This document shows, in pieces, positions 5,832 to 10,052 of a DNA stretch of 10,052 nucleotides; position 1 is the first letter of the stretch, and every line of letters begins with the position of its first letter. This stretch comes from Nitratifractor sp. (GTDB lineage Bacteria > Campylobacterota > Campylobacteria > Campylobacterales > Sulfurovaceae). Under the pieces are notes generated by a model. It was not told the DNA's origin, searched no databases, and saw only the letters and a program-made list of their open reading frames with translations. The DNA is taken from positions 1-10,052 of the forward strand of contig WFYP01000003.1 in NCBI GenBank assembly GCA_015490055.1, given 5' to 3'. The position numbers and the translations under genes were made by a program.

Positions 5832-6503
5832 GTGCAAGAGTTATCAAAATTAGAGAGTAAGATAGACTACAAATTTAAAGATGAGCAGTTGATTATTGAG
5901 GCTTTAACTCACAAAAGTTATAAAAAGCCTTACAATAATGAGCGGCTAGAGTTTTTAGGCGATGCGGTATTAGACTTAATAGTAGGTGAGTACCTATTTA
6001 AAAAGTTTCCAAAAAAAGATGAAGGAACACTATCTAAAATTAGAGCATCTTTGGTAAACGAGGGTGGCTTTGCGAAACTTGCTGAGGTTATAGATTTAGG
6101 TAGCTATTTATATCTTTCGCCTGCTGAAGAGAATAACAAAGGTAGAAGCAAGCCATCTTTGTTATCTAACGCATTCGAAGCTTTAATGGGAGCTATATAT
6201 TTAGAATCAGGTTTAGAGAAAGCAAATGATATTGCTGTAAAACTATTAGAAGATACTTACCCTGTAATAGATTTAGATACACTATGCAAAGATTACAAAA
6301 CAGCCCTACAAGAGCTTACGCAAGCAACACATGGCGTAACTCCGGTTTATGAATTGGTAGGAGCAACAGGGCCAGACCATAATAAAGTGTTTGAAGTTGC
6401 AGTTGTTTTAAATGGAGAGACTATAGCAAAAGCAAAAGGTAAAAGTAAAAAAATGGCACAGCAAGATGCAGCAGAGATTGCTTTGCAAAAGTTAAGAGGC
6501 TAA
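5832..6503 (+). CDS. rnc: Ribonuclease III
   Basis: The enzyme cuts double-stranded RNA for rRNA maturation and mRNA turnover. The 223-aa product has the catalytic domain (1 to about 145) with the signature NERLEFLGDAVLD (36-48; metal ligands Glu40 and Asp44) and SNAFEALMGAIYLESG (112-127; Glu116). A dsRNA-binding domain follows at about 151-222 (DYKTALQELTQ..., ending GKSKKMAQQDAAEIAL). The start is GTG 5832, with AAGGAG 6 nt upstream; a GTG at 5766 in the same frame lies inside rnhA without such a site. Position 113 is Asn (codon AAC) where the classical second metal-ligand Asp (Asp114 in E. coli, Asp107 in Aquifex) is expected. The gene lies between rnhA (11 bp) and aroC (3 bp). Confidence 0.95.
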   Translation: MQELSKLESKIDYKFKDEQLIIEALTHKSYKKPYNNERLEFLGDAVLDLIVGEYLFKKFPKKDEGTLSKIRASLVNEGGFAKLAEVIDLGSYLYLSPAEENNKGRSKPSLLSNAFEALMGAIYLESGLEKANDIAVKLLEDTYPVIDLDTLCKDYKTALQELTQATHGVTPVYELVGATGPDHNKVFEVAVVLNGETIAKAKGKSKKMAQQDAAEIALQKLRG

Positions 6504-6506
6504 ACT

Positions 6507-7580
6507 ATGAATAGTTTTGGAGCAAAATTTAAAATTACAACTTTTGGTGAGTCGCATGGCAAAGCCATAGGTTGTATTGTAGATGGCGTACCAGCTGGCT
6601 TAGATATAGATTTAGAGTATATTCAAAGCGAGCTAGACCGCAGAAAACCGGGGCAAAGTAAGCTAACAACAGCAAGAAAAGAGAGCGATAGCGTAGAGAT
6701 TTTATCAGGCACTTTTGAGGGCAAAAGCACAGGCACACCAATAGCTATGGTTATCTTTAATGGTGACCAAAAGAGCCGACATTACGACAATGTAAAAGAG
6801 CTTTTTCGCCCAGGACACGCAGACTTTACATACTGGAATAAGTACGGCATTCGCGACTACCGAGGCGGTGGGCGAAGTAGTGCTAGAGAGACAGCAGCAC
6901 GCGTAGCAGCAGGTGCAATAGCAAAGCTTATGCTTAAAGAGTTAGGTATAGAGGTGCAAGCTGGAATTTTAGAGATAGATGGCATAAAATCTGAAGATAA
7001 AGATTTTGAATTTGCTAAAGAGAGCATTGTAAAAACGCTAGATAAAAATGTAGAAGCAGCACAAATCAAAGCGGTAGAAGATGCTAAAAAAGCTCACGAT
7101 TCAGTTGGAGGGGCTGTACTTGTAGAGGCAACAGGCGTGCCAATAGGATTTGGCGAGCCACTCTACCACAAACTAGATGCAAAGCTAGCCGAAGCTATGA
7201 TGAGCATAAACGCAGCAAAAGCAGTTGAAATTGGCGACGGTATAGATGCATGTCGCTTAAAAGGTAGCCAAAACAATGACAACATTACAAAAAATGGTTT
7301 CGAAAGCAACCATAGTGGCGGAGTGCTAGGTGGTATTAGCAATGGCGATACAATTAGCACAACAGTTTGGTTTAAGCCAACACCATCTATATTTAAAGAG
7401 CAGACAACTCTAGATATCCACAACAAAGAGATAACTTATAAGCTAGAGGGTCGCCATGACCCATGTGTTGCAATCCGTGGAGCAGTAGTTTGCGAAGCGA
7501 TGATGGCTTTAGTGTTAGCCGATATGGCACTACTAAATATGAACTCAAAAATGGATTACTTAAAAAGGATATATAGTTGA
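6507..7580 (+). CDS. aroC: Chorismate synthase
   Basis: The enzyme converts 5-enolpyruvylshikimate-3-phosphate to chorismate with reduced FMN, the last step of the shikimate pathway. The 357-aa product shows all family signatures: FGESHGKAIGC (13-23, with the catalytic His17), RPGHAD (101-106), GGRSSARETAARV (121-133), SNHSGGVLGGISNG (267-280) and GRHDPC-VAIRGAV (315-327). It is a full-length monofunctional enzyme; no flavin-reductase domain is attached, so reduced flavin must come from elsewhere. The ATG follows the rnc stop by 3 bp, with AAGAGG (6494-6499) inside the rnc 3' end, and its stop overlaps the next start (TTGA). This marks translational coupling on both sides. Confidence 0.97.
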   Translation: MNSFGAKFKITTFGESHGKAIGCIVDGVPAGLDIDLEYIQSELDRRKPGQSKLTTARKESDSVEILSGTFEGKSTGTPIAMVIFNGDQKSRHYDNVKELFRPGHADFTYWNKYGIRDYRGGGRSSARETAARVAAGAIAKLMLKELGIEVQAGILEIDGIKSEDKDFEFAKESIVKTLDKNVEAAQIKAVEDAKKAHDSVGGAVLVEATGVPIGFGEPLYHKLDAKLAEAMMSINAAKAVEIGDGIDACRLKGSQNNDNITKNGFESNHSGGVLGGISNGDTISTTVWFKPTPSIFKEQTTLDIHNKEITYKLEGRHDPCVAIRGAVVCEAMMALVLADMALLNMNSKMDYLKRIYS

Positions 7581-8284
7581 TTAGCAAATCTACAGTTGTT
7601 AATATTGTATCGATTCTACTAATTGCAAGCTCATTTTATGTTCCAGCAGAGTACTCTAAGTACCTTTACTATAGCGGGCTTTTTGCACTATCTGGTGCAG
7701 TTACAAATTGGCTTGCGATTTATATGATTTTTAATAAAATCCCTTTTATTTATGGTTCTGGTGTTATAGAGTTAAATTTCGAAAAATTTAAAAGCTCTAT
7801 TAAGAGTATGATAATGGAGCAGTTCTTTACAAAGAACAGACTAGAGCAGTTTTTCGAACAAGAAGAGAAAAAGATAGACTTAAGCCCGATAATAGAAGAA
7901 GCAGACTTTAATGTAGCCTTCGATGCACTCAAAGAGAGTGTAATGGAGTCAAAATTTGGGCAACTTATAAATATGTTTGGTGGCGAAGACTCTTTAGAGT
8001 TACTAAGGGTAACATTTACTAAAAAGTTAAAAAGCTCCATTATATCGATAGTTTCTTCCGAGACATTTCAAAAGCAACTTAATCATTATATAAAACACTC
8101 CTCTTTAAGCGAAGATTTAATAACAAAAGTAGATAATATAGTAAGCAATAGATTAAATGAGCTAGGTCCAAGAAGTGTAAAAGAGTTAGTAAATAAGCTA
8201 ATTGCAGAGCACTTAGAGTGGCTTGTTGTATGGGGTGGCGTTTTTGGTGGATTGATAGGGTTACTCTCTAGCTTTTTTAATTAA
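7577..8284 (+). CDS. DUF445-family membrane protein
   Basis: The 235-aa protein has hydrophobic segments at about 7-22 and 31-52, a long charged helical middle (about 65-210), and a Gly-rich membrane helix at the C-terminus (216-234). The segment SGLFALSGAVTNWLAIYMIF and the following NKIPFIYGSGVI match the start of the DUF445 (YheB-like) family, which has no established biochemical function. The start is TTG 7577, supported by AAAAAGGA 7 nt upstream; it overlaps the aroC stop by 4 bp, so translation is probably coupled. It is the last gene of the unit: a weak A+T-rich hairpin follows the stop after 7 bp. Confidence 0.85.
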   Translation: MISKSTVVNIVSILLIASSFYVPAEYSKYLYYSGLFALSGAVTNWLAIYMIFNKIPFIYGSGVIELNFEKFKSSIKSMIMEQFFTKNRLEQFFEQEEKKIDLSPIIEEADFNVAFDALKESVMESKFGQLINMFGGEDSLELLRVTFTKKLKSSIISIVSSETFQKQLNHYIKHSSLSEDLITKVDNIVSNRLNELGPRSVKELVNKLIAEHLEWLVVWGGVFGGLIGLLSSFFN

Positions 8285-8361
8285 TAGTAGGTAAAACTTT
8301 AAAAGTTTTATAACTACTTGTAACCCAAGCCAGCGGGCAAAGTTTCCATAAAATGCCTACT
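8285..8361 (+). other. Foldable intergenic segment downstream of the DUF445 gene
   Basis: TAAAACTT (8292-8299) and AAGTTTTA (8303-8310) form a hairpin right after the operon, possibly its terminator. AAACTTT (8294-8300) could instead pair with AAAGTTT at 8339-8345, so the two folds exclude each other. A G+C-rich island (CCCAAGCCAGCGGGC, 8324-8338) contains a GCC/GGC stem, and AGTAGG (8286-8291) can pair with CCTACT (8356-8361) to close the whole segment. The pairings are visible; their use as an attenuator, terminator or small RNA is inference. I match it to no known RNA family. Confidence 0.35.
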
Positions 8362-8378
8362 TTAAAATTAAAAAATAT

Positions 8379-8426
8379 GACAATTTGACAATTTTTTAGC
8401 CTATCTTAATCTGTATATTATATAAT
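8379..8426 (+). promoter_or_regulatory. Promoter region of the small lipoprotein gene
   Basis: A consensus TATAAT sits at 8421-8426, predicting a start near 8433. Upstream is an 8-bp tandem repeat, GACAATTT at 8379-8386 and 8387-8394. A TTGACA (8385-8390) falls within it but is 30 bp from the -10, too far to be its -35, though TATATT at 8414-8419 is nearer. T-rich DNA (8392-8397) supports a Campylobacterota-type promoter. Confidence 0.6.
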
Positions 8427-8441
8427 ATGGGAAATCAAAGC

Positions 8442-8473
8442 AATTCTAATATTTTTTAGAATTAAAAAAAGGA
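8442..8473 (+). promoter_or_regulatory. Leader hairpin and strong RBS before the lipoprotein
   Basis: AATTCTAA (8442-8449) and TTAGAATT (8456-8463) are a perfect 8-bp inverted repeat with a 6-nt loop. It is followed at once by AAAAAAAGGA (8464-8473), an A-rich enhancer plus Shine-Dalgarno core. In a transcript from 8433 the hairpin would sit near the 5' end, where such stems commonly protect abundant small-protein mRNAs. Confidence 0.5.
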
Positions 8474-8479
8474 TGAAAT

Positions 8480-8683
8480 ATGAAAACTTTAAATTTAGTA
8501 GCAGTAGCTTTCGCAGCGGTAACAATTTTCTCAGGATGTACAAAACAACCACAACCAGTAGCAATGAATTATTACGCTCCAAATGGAGATAAAGAGTTTG
8601 CATCAGGTGTAAGTGTTGTTGTTACAGAAGATATGATTAAAGATGTAAGAGCAAGAATGAAAAAAGAGCAAAATCAAAAATAG
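8480..8683 (+). CDS. Small lipoprotein of unknown function (67 aa)
   Basis: The N-terminus is a signal peptide: MK, a hydrophobic core at about residues 4-17, then the lipobox-like FSGC with Cys20 as the lipid-attachment site. Phe at -3 is less usual than Leu. The mature part is only 48 residues, with a Gln/Pro-rich linker, a short segment containing NYYAPNGDKEFASGVSVVV, and a Lys/Arg-rich end (RARMKKEQNQK). I do not recognise a family. The gene stands alone between a clear promoter with leader hairpin and a strong terminator, which suggests an independently and perhaps highly expressed envelope protein. The ATG at 8480 has an AAGGA site; the ATG at 8473 is out of frame. Confidence 0.8.
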   Translation: MKTLNLVAVAFAAVTIFSGCTKQPQPVAMNYYAPNGDKEFASGVSVVVTEDMIKDVRARMKKEQNQK

Positions 8684-8699
8684 ATAGACTTTCTACTTT

Positions 8700-8732
8700 G
8701 CAAACTCTTAGTCTAGAGTTTGCTATATTTTT
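8700..8732 (+). terminator. Intrinsic terminator of the lipoprotein gene
   Basis: GCAAACTCT (8700-8708) pairs perfectly with AGAGTTTGC (8715-8723), a 9-bp stem with a 6-nt loop, followed by TATATTTTT. It begins 16 bp after the lipoprotein stop. It is the best intrinsic terminator in the window. Confidence 0.8.
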
Positions 8733-8741
8733 AAAAATTTA

Positions 8742-8777
8742 GCTATAATGTTGGCTATAATTGTGAGTGCATCACAA
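8742..8777 (+). promoter_or_regulatory. Doubled -10 promoter with operator-like inverted repeat
   Basis: Two TATAAT boxes lie 12 bp apart (8744-8749 and 8756-8761), inside a near-tandem repeat GCTATAATGTTG / GCTATAATTGTG. An inverted repeat TTGTGA-N5-TCACAA (8761-8777) overlaps the second -10 and its expected start point near 8768. Its placement would suit a repressor. The half-sites resemble CRP sites, but the spacer is 5 rather than 6. It could equally be a 5' mRNA hairpin. Confidence 0.6.
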
Positions 8778-8799
8778 AATAAACATACGGAACAACCTA

Positions 8800-9675
8800 A
8801 TGACTAACAATAAAACTCCCACCAAAATAAAAAATCAAAGTATAAAAATAGGCGAAATAAATACTTTAGAAATTGTACGCGACACAGATTACGGCTTTTT
8901 CTTAGAAGCTGAAAATAGAGATGAAGTACTCTTACCAAACGCTTATATAATAGAAGACGAAATGCCTATGGGCTCACTTATAGATGTATTTGTCTATACT
9001 GATAGTGAAGATAGAGATGTAGCAACTACCAAAATGCCATATGCTAAACTTGGTGAATATGGCTACTTTACCGCGGTAGATTACAACAAACACGGAGCAT
9101 TCGTAAATTGGGGTCTGCCTAAAGATTTGTTCGTACCACTATCTCAACAAAAAGAGCCATTTAAAGTTGGCAAAAAGTACCTGCTTCGCGTTTGCCTAGA
9201 TGAACAAACAGATAGACTATACGCCACCCAAAAAATAGGCAAATATATAAACCGAGATATGAAGGGCTTATATGTAAGCAAGCCATTAGATGCAATAGTA
9301 CTAGCCCAAACCCCACTAGGCTACAAAGTAATAGCCGATAAGCAATATGAAGGTATGCTATTTAAAGATGAAATCTTCGAACCAATAAAAGTAGGCGACA
9401 GAAAAAAAGTCTATATAAAACAGGTAAGAAAAGACTTTAAACTAGACCTAACCTTGCAACCCTTAGGCTCTAAAGCCAAAGTAAACGAAGCTCAAAACAA
9501 AATACTACAACTATTAAAAGAGTCTAACGCAACCCTACCCTTTACCTACAAAAGCAACGCCGAAGATATCAAAAAAACTTTCAACATGAGCAAAAAAACT
9601 TTCAAAAAAACTTTGACCGAGTTGATTGATACGAAGCAAATTGTATTGCTTGATGATGCTATTAAACTTGTATAG
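8800..9675 (+). CDS. CvfB-like S1-domain RNA-binding protein
   Basis: The product from ATG 8800 is 291 aa, a normal length for the CvfB/YitL family, proteins with S1-type OB-folds that bind RNA (CvfB affects virulence-gene expression in Staphylococcus). From the sequence I place S1-like folds at about 17-80 (IGEINTLEIVRDTDYGFFLE), 84-150 (LGEYGYFTAVDYNKHGAFVNWG) and 163-222 (LDAIVLAQTPLGYKVIA), then a winged-helix domain at about 230-291. A GTG at 8767 in the same frame would add 11 residues but lies at the predicted transcription start, so I reject it; the ATG has only a partial site (ACGGAA). Three copies of CAAAAAAACTTT occur near the 3' end. The gene seems monocistronic, between a strong terminator and a gene-free tail. 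Confidence 0.85.
   Translation: MTNNKTPTKIKNQSIKIGEINTLEIVRDTDYGFFLEAENRDEVLLPNAYIIEDEMPMGSLIDVFVYTDSEDRDVATTKMPYAKLGEYGYFTAVDYNKHGAFVNWGLPKDLFVPLSQQKEPFKVGKKYLLRVCLDEQTDRLYATQKIGKYINRDMKGLYVSKPLDAIVLAQTPLGYKVIADKQYEGMLFKDEIFEPIKVGDRKKVYIKQVRKDFKLDLTLQPLGSKAKVNEAQNKILQLLKESNATLPFTYKSNAEDIKKTFNMSKKTFKKTLTELIDTKQIVLLDDAIKLV
9570..9614 (+). repeat. Three copies of a 12-bp A7-containing repeat inside the CvfB-like gene
   Basis: CAAAAAAACTTT occurs at 9570-9581, 9591-9602 and 9603-9614, the last two in tandem, encoding KKT-F/L units in the winged-helix domain. The period keeps the frame, so loss or gain of a unit would not truncate the protein, but each A7 run could slip. Confidence 0.7.
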
Positions 9676-9945
9676 AGGATTAAATATATCTGATTTTCTT
9701 GCTCAAAGGTTCCAAAGGGTTTGCAAAAACTTAAGAAACAGCGGTTAAATTACCCATATCTAAAAAATATGAGTAAATATTGTAAAATATTACTCATATA
9801 AAGAGATGAATATTTTATAAATAAAAAACTGTTTGAATTACTGCAAAATTAGGTAAAAAAAGTAACTTATAAGAGCTTTAGGGTTTATAAATAATCTAAT
9901 AATCAAATTTAAAGTCATTGATAAACATTTACAGCCGTTTTAATT
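9676..9945. other. Gene-free A+T-rich stretch
   Basis: No open frame of useful length with a ribosome-binding site is present on either strand. Short broken pieces (for example around 9769-9900) could be remnants of a decayed gene, but I cannot match them to a family. The only structured item is the inverted repeat at 9767-9799. Confidence 0.5.
9767..9799. repeat. Long A+T-rich inverted repeat (hairpin)
   Basis: ATATGAGTAA (9767-9776) pairs with TTACTCATAT (9790-9799), continued inside by TATT/AATA after one bulged A, with a 4-nt GTAA loop: 14 bp in all. It lies 91 bp after the CvfB-like gene. It could be a distant or bidirectional terminator, though no T-run follows, or an operator. Confidence 0.55.
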
Positions 9946-9974
9946 AACGGGACGACACATAGGTCGTCCCCTAC
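9946..9974 (+). repeat. REP-like palindrome, copy A
   Basis: AAC, then GGGACGAC - ACATAG - GTCGTCCC, then CTAC: a perfect 8-bp G+C-rich stem (9949-9956 with 9963-9970) with a 6-nt loop. It stands out in the A+T-rich surroundings. The reverse complement of copy B matches it at 25 of 29 positions. Confidence 0.85.
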
Positions 9975-10004
9975 AAGTGGCAACTTACAAGCAATATCCA
10001 GCTC

Positions 10005-10033
10005 GTAGGGGCAGACCTATGTGTCTGCCCGTT
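10005..10033 (-). repeat. REP-like palindrome, copy B (inverted relative to copy A)
   Basis: GTAG, then GGGCAGAC - CTATGT - GTCTGCCC, then GTT: a perfect 8-bp stem (10009-10016 with 10023-10030). Its reverse complement equals copy A except at two positions in each arm, and these changes preserve pairing. The two copies face each other across 30 bp, so the unit resembles a BIME or a very short MITE. No transposase or REP-associated RAYT gene is in the window. Confidence 0.85.
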
Positions 10034-10052
10034 GGTTTGAACTACCAATACA

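Noticed and set aside
8385..8390. TTGACA as -35 box of the lipoprotein promoter
   Set aside because: It is 30 bp from the consensus TATAAT at 8421; more likely part of the GACAATTT tandem repeat.
8761..8777. Canonical CRP site
   Set aside because: The spacer is 5 bp rather than the 6 of TGTGA-N6-TCACA, and it lies over the start point; kept only as an operator-like repeat.
8767..8799. GTG 8767 as start of the CvfB-like protein
   Set aside because: The predicted transcription start from the second -10 box is at about 8768, so this codon would lie at or before the mRNA 5' end; the added residues do not resemble the family.
9570..9614. Programmed -1 ribosomal frameshift at the A7 runs
   Set aside because: The zero frame reads AAA AAA ACT, which does not fit the A AAA AAC slippery phase, and no stimulatory structure follows.
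9946..10033. Start of a CRISPR array
   Set aside because: There are only two copies, in inverted orientation and each itself a palindrome, with a 30-bp gap; CRISPR repeats are direct and no cas gene is present.

Overview
The window is A+T-rich bacterial chromosome, almost certainly from a member of the Campylobacterota (Epsilonproteobacteria). The best evidence is the run TPR protein - rnhA - rnc - aroC next to dnaG. From memory this neighbourhood is shared with Campylobacter and Helicobacter. Strong TATAAT boxes with little -35 sequence and rpmI-rplT standing apart from infC also fit. I cannot fix the genus. The content is mostly housekeeping, and I see no phage, integron, CRISPR array, transposase, tRNA or rRNA.

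Layout. (1) 3-260 (+): the 3' end of an unrecognised Lys-rich gene, then a hairpin shared with the convergent ribosomal operon. (2) 315-964 (-): rpmI (L35) and rplT (L20), transcribed from a clear promoter near 1042, with an unusually hairpin-rich 104-bp spacer between the two genes. (3) 1073-3741 (-): dnaG primase, then a PP-loop/three-cysteine tRNA-thiolase-like protein 8 bp downstream; the dnaG promoter lies on top of its start codon. (4) 3838-4299 (+): a YidB-family protein, divergent from dnaG, followed by a terminator-like hairpin. (5) 4386-8284 (+): a compact five-gene unit made of a membrane-anchored TPR/zinc-ribbon protein resembling LapB, rnhA, rnc, aroC and a DUF445 membrane protein. 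Junctions run from overlapping to 11 bp, and the starts include TTG, GTG and TTG. (6) 8285-8479: an intergenic region with several foldable segments and the promoter of a 67-aa lipoprotein (8480-8683). (7) 8800-9675 (+): a CvfB-like S1-domain RNA-binding protein behind a doubled -10 element and an inverted repeat. (8) 9676-10052: no gene; an A+T-rich hairpin and, at the end, a pair of inverted 29-bp palindromes whose differences are compensatory (a REP/BIME- or MITE-like element).

Functionally the genes cover RNA and translation (L20, L35, RNase III, S1 protein, tRNA thiolation), replication (primase, RNase HI) and aromatic biosynthesis (chorismate synthase). They share a locus but not one pathway. 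The most unusual items are the palindrome pair, the promoter/start overlap at dnaG, the rpmI-rplT spacer, the Asn at a metal-ligand position of RNase III, and the twin -10 boxes with operator-like repeat before the CvfB-like gene. No clearly new multi-gene system is visible.
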